Positions 29,556-40,300 of a stretch of DNA of 64,000 nt are shown piece by piece. This stretch comes from Prorocentrum cordatum. Its lineage: Eukaryota; Sar; Dinophyceae; Prorocentrales; Prorocentraceae. How positions within the stretch are numbered: position 1 is the first letter of the stretch; each line of letters starts with the position of its first letter. Where the stretch lies: assembly GCA_963575745.1 (NCBI GenBank), contig CAUYUJ010012669.1, forward strand, positions 196,001 through 260,000, read 5' to 3'. A program made the translations under genes and the position numbers. Below the pieces are notes generated by a model. That model worked only from the letters and a program-made list of their open reading frames with translations. It had not been told where the DNA came from and searched no databases.

Positions 29556-30562
29556 ACCCCTCCAGGGAGGCCACGCCTGAGCGAGGAGGGTATCGGAAAC
29601 CCATACTATTTGCATGGCTTCGTGCCCCTCCCACCCCTTCAGGGCGGCCCCGTCTGAGCGAGGAGGGTATTGGAAACCCATACTATTCACATGGTTTCGT
29701 GCCCCTCCCTGCCCTCCATGGAGGCCCCGCCTGAGCGAGGAGGGTATCGAAAACCCATACTATTTTCATGGTTCCGTGCCCCTCCCGCCCCTCCAGGGAG
29801 GCCCCGCCTGAGCGAGGAGGGTATCGGAAACCCATACTATTTTCATGGTGTCGTGCCCCTCCCGCCCCTCCAGGGAGGCCCCGCCTGAGCGAGGAAGGTA
29901 TCAGAAACCTGTACTATTTACATGGTTTCGTGCCCCTCCCATCCCTCCAGGGAGGCCCCGCCTGAGCGAGGAGGGTATCGGAAACCCATACTGGTTACAT
30001 GGTTTCGTGCCCTTCCCACCTCTCCAGGGGGGCCCCGCCTGAGCGAGGAGGGTATTGGAAACCCATACTATTTACATGGTTTCGTGCCCCTCCCTGCCCT
30101 CCATGGAGGCCCCGCCTGAGCGAGGAGGGTATCGGACACCCATACTAATTTAATGGTTTCGTGCCCCTCCCATCCCATCCAGGGAGGCCCCGCCTGGGCG
30201 AGGAGGGTATCGGAAACCCATACTATTTACATGGTTTCGTGCGAGGCCCCGCCTGAGCGAGGAAGGAATCAGAAACCTGTACTATTTACATGGTTTCGTG
30301 CCCCTCCCACCCCTCCAGGGAGGCCCCGTCTGAGCGAGGAGGGTATTGGAAACCCATACTACTTACATGGTTTCGTGCCCCTCCCTCCCCTCCAGGGAGG
30401 CCCCGCCTGAGCGAGGAGGGTATCGCAAACCCGTACTATTTACATGGTTTCGTGCCCCTTCCACCCCTCCAGGGAGGCCCCGCCTGAGCGAGGAGGGTAT
30501 TGGAAACCCATACTACGTACATGGTTTCGTGCCCCTCCCTGCCCTCCATGGAGGCCCCGCTC
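29556..30562. repeat. 77-bp tandem repeat, about 13 units
   Basis: Unit marks: GCGAGGAGGGTATCGGAAAC, CCATACTATTTACATGG, TTTCGTGCCCCTCCC, CCTCCAGGGAGGCCCCGCCT. Spacing is 77 bp with a few deletions (for example at 30,243). The inner CCTCCAGGGAGG is self-complementary. ORFs of 65 codons recur every 77 bp as artefacts. Confidence 0.95.
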
Positions 30563-31102
30563 CTCCTTTCTTTCTTTTTTAGCACCTGTCCTCCCTCCTC
30601 CTTTATTTCGTCTTCCCTTTCGTGCGTACTTACTCGTTCGATGAGCTTCACCTACGTGTTGATGTTGTCGTACCCCATGCGTCCCACGAAACCGTTAATA
30701 TCTTTATGTGGGGAACTCCGTTCGCATAATTATTCCTTTTGCAGACGTGAAAGTTCAACCACAACAACAACAACGCTCCGGCTCGATACTTCCTCCCTTT
30801 GGGGCCGCGGCTATTGCTCCCCGCCCAAAGCAGCCTTTCCAACGAAAACGGCACTCCCGCTCGATATTGCCCTGCTCTTTACCTCAGGACCGGCGCTCCC
30901 GCTCCAGTACCCCTTGCAAACAACGACGCTCCCGCTCGATACTTCCTCCGCTTTTAATTTCAAGATTCCGAAGTGACGCTCGAGTGGCACATATCCGCCA
31001 CCGCGGGTGGCACATATCCGCCACCGCGCTTGCAGTGGCAGTGGCCGGTGTGTCGGGCCCCCCGACGCGCCCAGCCCAACACGCATTTCGTCGTAATCGT
31101 CT

Positions 31103-31148
<46 letters not shown>

Positions 31149-31750
31149 GGCCGACCGCGACGACGGCGACAGGCGCCTTGCGCCTTGCCTCGCCGGCCAC
31201 GGTCCTCCTTCTCCCTCCTCTTCTTCCTCTTGCTGCCTGCTCCTCTTTCTTCCCGCCCATCCTCCTCCTCCTCCGATCCAGGTCGGGGCGCATTCGAGAA
31301 GCCCAGAAGCTTCTCAGATCCAAGTCTTTTCCAAAAATGCCTTGAGTTGCCTTTGAGGGAACCTTCAAGGCGTCTCCCAGAGGCCCTAATGTTTCCCACA
31401 AGGGCTCTGAAGCTTCCCTCAGTGGCTGTGGGGGCTCTCCAAAGGGTTCCGGAGGCTCTCCAAGGGGCTCCGGGGGCTCTCCCAAAAGGTATGGGGCCTC
31501 TCCTATAGGTCTTAGGCCATCCAGGCGTGGCGATACCCCAAAGCAAGGCATGGGCAGGGCGATTGCGAAGGCGACGTGCCATCTGGACTGGAGATGTTGA
31601 AGTGCCTCGGAAGAGGTGTTGTCAAGACCTCCTCGGGCGGGAGATCTGGGTAAGAGAACATCGGACCCCTTTGGGCAAGAACCCCCCACGAGGGGGGAGC
31701 TATCATGATGGATGCGCTCACCACATATAATCACAGAGCATCCGATTAAC
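30563..31750. repeat. Mixed repeat-derived stretch, no gene seen
   Basis: 30,760-30,960 holds GCTCCGGCTCGATACTTCCT-type units akin to family C heads. 31,090-31,150 is a (GTC)n tract. 31,200-31,280 is pyrimidine-rich. 31,390-31,500 has a short GGGCTCTCC minisatellite. 31,550-31,720 is repeat E copy 2 (compare 26,035-26,200). Confidence 0.6.
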
Positions 31751-31843
31751 ATGATTGCTGCTCATGTTGTTGTTGTTGTGGTTGTTGTTGCTGTTGTTGC
31801 TGCTGTTGTTGTTGTTGTTGTTGTTGTTAAGTCTTGTTGTTGC

Positions 31844-31875
<32 letters not shown>

Positions 31876-31900
31876 CTGCTGCCGTTGTTGTGTTTCATAT
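31751..31900. repeat. (TTG)n tract with TGC variants
   Basis: About 150 bp of TTG/CTG, ending at the family C palindrome CACTTCTGAAGAATGAG. Confidence 0.9.
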
Positions 31901-33260
31901 TTCACTTCTGAAGAATGAGTACTGCATAGTGAAGTGCTCCTCCCGGGACTCTCACTCTGTTTTTTTATCAAGACAGGTCTTGAGCGTCAAATTGAGCCCC
32001 TGGCCCCCGAGTTACAGCAACAACTCATGGCGCCAACATCGCATAGCGGAGCCCGTTCGGGAAACAATCGGATGAGCCCGGAGTGTCCTGGAGAACTTCG
32101 TTCCGGATTTCAAAGTAAATTCCGTGCGGACTTTTTTGGGTCAGGATTGAAGATTAAACAAAAATCCACGCGAAATTCATGTCGTTTTTCGCTCGCCGCT
32201 TCGGGCAAACAATCCACGCAGGAATCCAGGCCGAAGTCCGCTGCAGCACGTCTGCAAGGCCGGTGCAATGAAACAACGGCTCCCGCCTGATATTTCGTCA
32301 CAAATTTTTGAGAAGTAGGCTTTCGCTTGCGACTTCCTCGCGGTCTACTCAGGTCTCACGCTCTCGCCTGATACTTTCTCACAATGTATTCAAATGCCGC
32401 TCCTCGACGCGGGCGTCGGGCCCCCGAACTTCAACAACAACGCTTCCCGCATGATACATGCCCACCACTTATTGAGGATTTAGGCTCTCGCTGGAGCCTT
32501 CCTTGCTATCTACTCAGGACTCGCGCTTTCGCTTGAAACTCCCTCACAATTTCTTCAGATGCCGCCCCTCGGCTTTCATGAATCGCGCTCTCGTTCTGGA
32601 CTTCCGCCCGATCTTCTTGGGGGTTGCGCTCTCGCTAAAGTTTTCCTTGTGATTCAAGCAGGATTCAAGCTTCAGCGGCCCGCCCGCTCGACCCGCCCGT
32701 CGGGGCCAGCCCGCCCGACCCGCCCGTTAGGGACTGCAGTCGCCTCTTGCTGCCCTTCGCCCGCTTTCGATGCCCCTTGTTGCCCGTAGTGGTTCCGCGG
32801 TCGCCTTCGCTCGCGCCCTTCGTGGCCCCGTTGCTGCCCTGCCCCGTTGCTGCCCTTTGTGGCCCGGCATTATATTCTCCTCGTGGTCTCCGCTCGCACG
32901 CGCCCGTCGTGGCCCCATATTCGTGCCCTTCATGGACCCGCTGTCGCCCTTTGTGGCCCCATATACGTATGCCCTTCGTGGCCCCATTGCGGCCCTTCGT
33001 GGCCCCACTACTGCCCTGTGTGGCCCCATATGCGTATGCACTTCGTGGCCCCCGCTCGCTCGCGCCCTTCGTGGCCCCATTGCTGCCCTTCGTGGCGCGC
33101 TGCCGCCCTTTGTGGCCCCCTCGCTGCCCTTCCCGGCCCCGTTGCTTTCCTCAGTGGCCCCTTTGCTGCCCTTTGTGGCCCCGCATCATATGGCCTTCGT
33201 GGCCCCATACGCATGCCCTTCGCGGCCCCGCTGTCGCCCTTCGTAAGAGATATGTAACCC
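31901..33260 (+). repeat. Family C copy with minisatellite
   Basis: Head 31,925-32,040 and 32,280-32,660, with an unrelated insert at 32,040-32,270. Minisatellite 32,740-33,245 (CCCTTCGTGGCCCC units). Confidence 0.75.
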
Positions 33261-34205
33261 AAAGGGGGCACGATCGACCGGCGGGTCGGGTGGGTCGCGG
33301 GTGGGTCGCGGGCGGGTCGCAGGATGGACGACGACAGCAAACAACAACAACAACAACTACAACAACAACAACAACAACAACAACAACACAACAAGCATAA
33401 TCCTCACCACGAATCCCCAATTCAGCCACGCACCCAGTGACCGTTCGGCCCCCTCACTCTGATATCCCCCTAATGGAGGTACGATCGAACACAACGAGGG
33501 CGGGTATCGAGGGTTTGGGATAGACGTGTTGAGAGGCACGCGAGCAGATAAGAGCAAACAGTCTTGAAATGATGTCTGAACTCTCATTTCTTAAGAACAA
33601 GTGTTGCTGATCCCCCTCTGGTAACCATTGTATGTTATCAATTAAAGTGCTTATCCCGGGAGTCAGGTATCACCAAACTGTGTCTTTGGCTTTCGGTTTG
33701 TGACAGCAACGGCTGCCGCCTGCTATATCCTCACAAAGTATTCCCATGTCGCGCTCTCGCGCGGGATTTCCTCGCAATGTATACAAACATTTGCTCTTGC
33801 GTGGGACTTCTTTGCAGTGTATTCAGACGCCGCGCACTCGACACTCGGGAATCACGCACAAGCTGTGAATGTCCTTATGTTTTATTTGGTGATCGCGCTA
33901 TCGCTCGAGACTTCCTCGCGATCTTGCAGGACTCACGCTTCAGCAACCCGCGCGTTTTCTGCTCCTAACCTCACTCATGCTACTCTCTTTCGTGTTCCAT
34001 CCTCCTCCCTCCCACTTGTCCCTTCCCTCCATCCGTCCTTTCTTCCCCTGCCTTAGCCTTAGGGGCTGCACGAAATATAAGTTGCAGGTGCGAAAGATAC
34101 CCCTAATGGGGTACGATCGAAGACGAAGAGGGTGGGTATGGAGGGTTTGCGATACACGTGTTGAATGTCACGCGAGTGCAGAAGGGCGAGCAGTCTTGAA
34201 ATGAT
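33261..34205 (+). repeat. Two partial family C copies
   Basis: (CAA)n 33,335-33,395; tail 33,470-33,575; head 33,610-33,930; pyrimidine stretch; second tail 34,090-34,200, ending GTCTTGAAATGATTGTTG. No gene. Confidence 0.7.
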
Positions 34206-34900
34206 TGTTGTTGTTTGTGTCGTCGTCTTCGCGGGCGACCCAGCCCGCGACCCACCCTCTGGCCCACCCACCCATGTGCGACCCACCCCGCGACCAACCT
34301 ACCTGGCCCACCCGCGACCCACCCCGCGACCAACCCCGCGACCCATGTGCGACCCACTCGTGACCCACCTACTTTGCTTTGACGAAATTCGGCGCCATCG
34401 GCGGGCTCATTGTGCAAGGTGTTACACATTGGCACCCGCGGCGGCCTTATTCAGTGAACGTTAACTTTCGAAGCACCGCGCGGACCTTTGGCTCTGCGCT
34501 GGGCCCTCTGGCAGCGCCTTCCAGGGCGGGGGTGTCCAGCACCGAAAAATGAATCAAAGAAAACCGCGCGGCGCCTCGAATGTTTACGTGCATGCCGCTG
34601 TTCCCTTCCCCTGCAGATGGGGCCGGATCGCCGATGCATCGGCGACACGGCTCGATGTGGAGACCGGTCTTCTCCACGCCGACGGGCGCCGATGCATCGC
34701 CGACGTCGCCAATGCATCGTCCATGCGTTGACGACGCATCGGCGATCTACTCTGGCCCTCATCGGCGATGCGGATCGATGTGGAGCCCGATTCTATCCAC
34801 GCCGTCGGCGCCGAAGCATCGCCCACGTCGGCAATGCATCTCCGATGCATCCGCGATGCACAGGCGATGTATTCGGGCTCCATCTGATCATCTTGGGGGC
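34206..34900. repeat. CGACCCACC and GATGCATCGG simple repeats
   Basis: 34,235-34,375 is a degenerate 10-12-bp CGACCCACC repeat. 34,620-34,870 has many GATGCATCGGCGATG-type units, found again near 44,930-44,980. The frame stays open through this, but I see no protein pattern. Confidence 0.65.
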
Positions 34901-34924
34901 CTCCAGTCCTAGATCCCCGACATC

Positions 34925-36172
34925 ATGTTTTGCCAGGACGTGGACCCATTCCCGAGCTCTGTTTTTTCATCTCGAGCCGTTTTTCCCAACCATCCCGTGG
35001 TGTTGGGTCCTCGTTTTGAAGAGACAGCGGCCCGCGTTCCTTCCTCCTCCCGCTGTCCCCTCCCTCCTCCTCGCATCATCGTCATCCAGAAGTGCTCTAA
35101 GTGCCAGTACAAGTGGACGTGGCGTACACGTTCGGCCTGCTTCAACTGCGGCCACTGCCTCTCGCCCGCGTCCTCGCCCGCCAGGTCGCCTGATGGAGCT
35201 TGGTCCGACCGGGCAGCGAGCGCCGACGCAGCCGCTGGCCGTGCTCGGCCTGCTTCTCGGCCACCGTGGCAGGAGGCCAGGCTGCGACCCGACACGCGGC
35301 AGGTGCGGGTGGAGTCGCTGCTCGAGACCATCAAGCGCCGCAAGGAGGAGCTTCCCCAGGAGGCGTCCCAGGCCATGGCGGGCCTCGAGGCGGCGCTCCA
35401 GCAGCCCACGGCCACGGCGCCCAAGCCCGAGCTGCCCGACGAGGCCGTCCAGCGGGCATGGGGGGCGGCGCGTCGTACGACCAAGGCGCTCAACGAGGCC
35501 CTCGACGCCACCGAGGAGGCCCGCGCCTGGCTCGCCAAGTGCCAGGCCAAGGAGGACGAACTCGCGGCGGAGGACGCGCACGCCCTCGAGGAGCAGACGA
35601 GGGCCATCGCGCACGCCAAGGGCTGCCTCAAAGGCGGGCAGGCCACTCCAGCATCGGTCTCGGTCAACCTGTCCTCCGTCCTCGAGGGGAGGGAGGGCCT
35701 CAACTTCGAGCTCGGGGCCGCCTTCGACCTCGACGGCATCTCGCTCACGGAACAGGAGTAGGCCGACTGGGAGAAAACGTTGGAGCAGTTCAAGCAGGGC
35801 TTCACGAAGCAGGCGGAGGCGATGTTCAAGCCCGCGGCTGAGGAGCTCGAGAAGCGGAGAGAGGGCCTCAAGAAGATGCAGGAGGAGTTCCGCGCCAAGG
35901 CCAAGAAGCGGCGGGTGGACTCTGAAGCTGCTCGGCCTGCTGGTGACCCTGGCCCTCCTGGTGCCGAGCAACGAGGCGCTGGGGGCGATGCAGCAGGCCA
36001 CGCCAGCGGCGCGGCTCCTGGGGCGCCCAGCCAGCCCGAGGCCGCCCCCGCCCCCAGACAGCCCCAGCTGTCGGCAGAGCGGCTCTCAGAGCTCAAGAAG
36101 GCCGCGAGGGAGGTGCGCGGGCGCAAGGCAGGAGGCGACGCCAAGGAGAGTGCGCCCTCAGCGTCTCCCTAG
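34925..36172 (+). pseudogene. Retrotransposon ORF1-like protein with zinc ribbon, one in-frame stop
   Basis: One frame runs 34,925-36,172 and is interrupted only by a TAG at 35,759-35,761 (GAG-TAG-GCC). After about 50 residues from a dispersed repeat comes IVIQKCSKCQYKWTW, completed by CFNCGHCL: two CxxC pairs around a Trp, like a RanBP2-type zinc ribbon. Next is a long Ala/Glu-rich coiled-coil-like region (ESLLETIKRRKEELPQEA; TEEARAWLAKCQAKEDEL). After the stop, DWEKTLEQFKQGFTKQ and LEKRREGLKKMQEEFRAK continue the coiled coil. The stop is probably a point mutation in an otherwise open frame. The likely role, by analogy with ORF1 of other non-LTR elements, is RNA binding. It ends at the same place where the endonuclease frame becomes coding-like, so ORF2 may follow directly or by frameshift. 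Confidence 0.6.
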
Positions 36173-36177
36173 CAGCG

Positions 36178-37369
36178 GCGGGCGCCGTGGCGGCCGCAGC
36201 GCCTTGCAGCCGTTCACGTTCGTCTCCGCCAACGGCTCTGGCTGGGGACCCCTCACGACCATGTGGGGCAGGCCTCAGGAGAGGGCCCAGGAGCTAGCCA
36301 GGGAGGCGCATGCGGGTCAGTGCTGGTTGGTCCAGGAGACCCACCTGCACGCGGAGGGGGCAACCCGCGAGGAGCAGTGGCTGCGCAGGCAGGGCCTGCG
36401 GGGTGCCTTGACGCCTGGCACCAGCCGCCCAGGCAGCCTGGACACGCAGCAGATGAGGGCCGCCTCGGGCGGCACAGGAGTTGTGGTTTGGGCGGCGCGA
36501 GGCGCCGCCCAGCCTTTGCGAGGCGCCGCCGCTGGGGCCAGCTCTCAGCACGTCCACCCTGGGCGGTACACATGCCTCCACATCGAGGGGCTCAAGCGAG
36601 GAGGAGTGCTGGCGGCCAGCGTCTACCTCGACAACGACCGCCTGGGGCCTGCGTCGTGGGAGGTGCTGCGCGCGCTGGGGCACGCGCTGAGGGCCTCGGG
36701 CAGGTCCTTCGTGATCGGGGGGGACTTCAACGTGGAACCCGCCTTCTTCTCGGACGCGGCGCGGTTCTGGTTGGAGGCGGTGAGAGGCCAGGTCGTATGC
36801 AACGAAGGGGGCCTCGGCACCTGCCACTTTGCGGCCGACGCGCCGCCGTCCGAGCTCGATTGCTTCATCGTGTCGCATGACCTCGTCCACAGGATCGAGA
36901 CATGCTACGTCATCAGCAACCCAGCCTTCTCGCCGCACCGCGCGGTGGCCTTGAGGCTGAGGCAAGGAGGAGAGAAGCAATGGGAGCGCAGGCTGGTCGC
37001 GCCGCGGGCCTTCCCAGTGGCGCGACCCATCGGTCCTGTGCAGGTGCCCCCCGAGGTCGACGTCGCCGTTCAAGCCCTGTGCGAGATGGCCGACACGCAG
37101 GAGGAGCTAGACCTTGCGTACACGGGCATCATGGAGCATGTCGAGGAGGAGCTGCCCAGGCACTACCACATCGACCCCGCCGACTACGACAAGTGGGCGG
37201 GCAGGGGCTGCCAGGCCACGCACAAGTGGACCAAGCCCCCCAAGGGCCCTGGTGGCTGCCTTCAGCCGAAGGCCTGCGGGGAGGCGAGGCCGCTGCTGGC
37301 CCTGGCGCTCTGGCTGAGGCGAGGGGCAGGGGGGTTGCTTCCAGCGGCCGTCCGCAGGGCCCCCCCCCC
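36178..37369 (+). CDS. Non-LTR retrotransposon ORF2, part 1: APE-type endonuclease
   Basis: All catalytic blocks of an endonuclease/exonuclease/phosphatase fold are visible in one frame. FTFVSANGSGWGP has the first Asn (36,231), WLVQETHL the metal-binding Glu (36,336), and VIGGDFNVEP the Asp and Asn (36,723 and 36,729). SELDCFIVSHDL has an Asp (36,858) and NPAFSPHRAV the final His (36,936; the usual SDH is SPH here). It nicks the target DNA for target-primed reverse transcription. The frame is open far upstream (to 34,488) but that part overlaps ORF1 and repeats. It runs into a run of ten C (37,360-37,369), after which the protein continues in another frame, so this copy is frameshifted. Confidence 0.8.
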
Positions 37370-37371
37370 TC

Positions 37372-40300
37372 GCCTGGCGCGAAGCGGCCAGGAGAGCCCG
37401 CCATGAGGGTGCCGACGCCCTGGCTGGCTGGGCGGCAGAGCTTGAGGAGGAGGCCGCCGCGCTCACGGACGCCTTCCGAGCCGCGCAGGCGCGGGGCTTC
37501 GCCGACTGGATCGCCGGGTCCATGCAGGAGGGCGGAGGGGCGGCCCACGCGTACAGGAGAGGACCCCAAGGCTGGATGCCCGACGAGATTGTTGAAGGAG
37601 CACCAGTTGGAGGACAGGACAGGGTCAACGCTGTTGCCAAGTTCTGGTCCACGGAGGTCTGGACGCTCAAGCACGAGGCCCACCCAGAGGCGCCCACCCT
37701 GCGGCCTCAGGTGGGGCCCATGCTGGAGAGGCCCAGCATCCAGAGGGCGAGGCACGCGGCCAAGCAGTTCGCCTGGAGGACTGGAGTTGGCGCCGATCAG
37801 TTCAACCCGAGGCTCATCGCAGCGCTCAGCGACGAGTGCGTGGGATGCCTCATCGACTTGTGCATGACGTGCGAGCGCATCGGCGGCTTCCCCTCGGCTG
37901 CCAGGCTGGTGCACCTCGTCATGTTGCCGAAGCCCAAAGGAGGATTCAGGCCCATCGGCCTCCTCGCTTGGCTCCCGCGGCGGTGGGCCAGGACCAGGCA
38001 GCGAGAGAGTCGCGCCTGGGAGGCGCAGCTCGCCCCAGCAGACAAGGCCAACTTCTGGGGCGGCCAAGGCAAGGCCTCAGTGGAGGCGGTGTGGTGGCAG
38101 GCACTGCAAAACGAGGCGGCCGACGGCAGAGGCGCCTGTGCGGGAGGGGTGCTTCTTGACCTCTGGAAGACGTACGAGGTGGTCTCCCTCGCCGTGGCCC
38201 AGCAGCGCGCCGAGGCCGAGGGGCACCCGCTCGCGCTCACCGCGGCCGCCCCCAGCGTCTACGAGGGCCCGCGGAGGATCGTCATCGACGGCGTGGTCTC
38301 AGAGGCCTTCTTCCTGGCCGCGGGCTTGGTGGCTGGATGCGGCCACGCAGGGAAGCTCCTCCGCTGCTGCATGATGGTCATCGACTCGGAGCACCGCCGC
38401 ATGTACAAGGAGGTCTCCCTGGCCATCATGTTCGACGACTGCTCCCTGCGCCATGCTGGCTCGGAGGCGCAGGCGGGCATCCTGCTCGGCAAGGCGGCGG
38501 GCGCCGTCATCAGAGGCCTGGGGCGAGACATAGGCGCGGTCGTCTCCAGGGGCAAGAGCGAGATCCTGGGGGCCACCGAGAAGTTGCGCCGCCTCATCGA
38601 GCACCACATGGACGAGGGCTCCTTCGCGCACGCCAAAGAGGCCAGGAACTTGGGAGTGGACTACGCCATGGGCGCCAGAGCTGGGGAGGTGGCTGCAGGC
38701 CGACGCCAAGCCGCCGCGGCCCAGCTCGGCCGTGTCCACCAGATACGACGAGTAGGGAAGGAAGCGGCAGTCAAGCTCGCCAATGCTGGACTTAAGCCCG
38801 CTACATCATGCGGTATCTCTTGCATGGCCTGGTCGTCTTCGGCGCTGGCGAGATGGAGGTCCAAGCTCGCCGCCATCGCCTTCGGCGCGGGGCCTGGCAG
38901 GAGCATCAGCCTCAGCTACCTGCTGGCCGCGAAGCCGTGGGACGACCCGCTCTGCGACCACATCGTCAAGCCCATGGAGGCGTGGGCGAGGGCGCTGCAG
39001 CAGGTCAAGGAGCAGGACAGGCGCGCCCTCGGCTCGGCCTTTGCGGCGGCGCGTGAGCGCCTCACCGCCATCGGGCCAGAGAGCCTGGCGGGAAGGGGCC
39101 CAGCCTCCGCAGCGGCCCTTGCCCGGGTGCGCCTCGGCTGGAGGGCCGACCACATCAGGCGCTGGACGGACGACCTTGGGAGGATCCTCGACCTGGGCGA
39201 GACCGACAGGCACATGGTCCACCGCGAAGTCCAGGCCGCCTTCATCAGGAAGCTCTGGAGGGACGTGGCGAGCCACGACCCGCTGCTGGGACACCTGAAG
39301 GGCGGCGCGGCCATCAACGGCCTGAGGGAGCGGCTGGCGAAGCAGTACGCCGACCACGCCCTCGCTTCGCGGTGGTCCTCGGCCAGGAACGCCATCGTGG
39401 GCTGCCTCTGGCCCGTCCAGCGCCGAGCCTTGGCAGACCCCCCGCTCGCGAGCTCGGGGCGCTGCCCAGCTGGATGCGAGGAGAGGGGGGCAGTCGGGCA
39501 CCTGGTCTGGGCCTGTCCCACACTGGGCGGCCCCCGCAGGCAGTGGAAGTTAGACGACCTCAGCATCAGCTACTTCCACGACACGGGCGGCCCGCTGGAC
39601 TCGGACGCGGAGCACGCCATCTGGTCGCGGTGCCTGGTCAAGGACCCGCGCAGCCACCTCCCCCTGCCGCTCACGGCGCGCATCGTGCGCACGACGGGGC
39701 CGAGGGCAGGCGAGCCACTCCATGGCGAGGTTTTCCTGGACGGCGCGGCGTCCCACGCCCAGGACCGAGTTCTGGCGCGAGCGGGCTGGGCAGCTTGCTC
39801 GACGGACCACGCGGGCGCCGAGATCTCGTCGATCCTGGGGCCAGTGCCATGGCCGCTAGCCCAGGAGTCGGGCTCGGGGGAGTTGCTGGCAGCAGTGGGG
39901 GCCCTGGCCCACTGCTTCCCGCCCGTGCACCTCTTCAGCGACTCGCAGCTGCTCGTGGACGGCTGGGGGGCAGGCGAGGATTGGTGCCTATGCTGGTCTA
40001 GGCCGTACAGGGCCCTGTGGGCCGTCTTCTGGCAGCGGGTCCACGACATAGGCAGGGGCGCCATTCAGATCACCAAGGTGAAGGGACACGCCACGATGTA
40101 CGACGTCCTGGTCGGGTCCTCCACGGAGTGGAAGCGGCGGGGCAACAAGCTCGCCGACTTGAGGGCCAAGCAGGGCGCCAGCATCCACCCCGCGTTCCCC
40201 GCGCTGGTCGAGGCTGCGAACATCGCCGACGAGTGGGGCGAGAGCCTGGGTAGGATGCTCGGCCTGGCGCTGCAGGAGGGCAGCAGCTGGCTCACGGCGA

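Noticed and set aside
34488-36177. The first ~560 codons of the frame leading into the endonuclease
   Set aside because: They overlap ORF1 in another frame and GATGCATCGG repeats; the Arg/Ser/Pro composition is a frame shadow.
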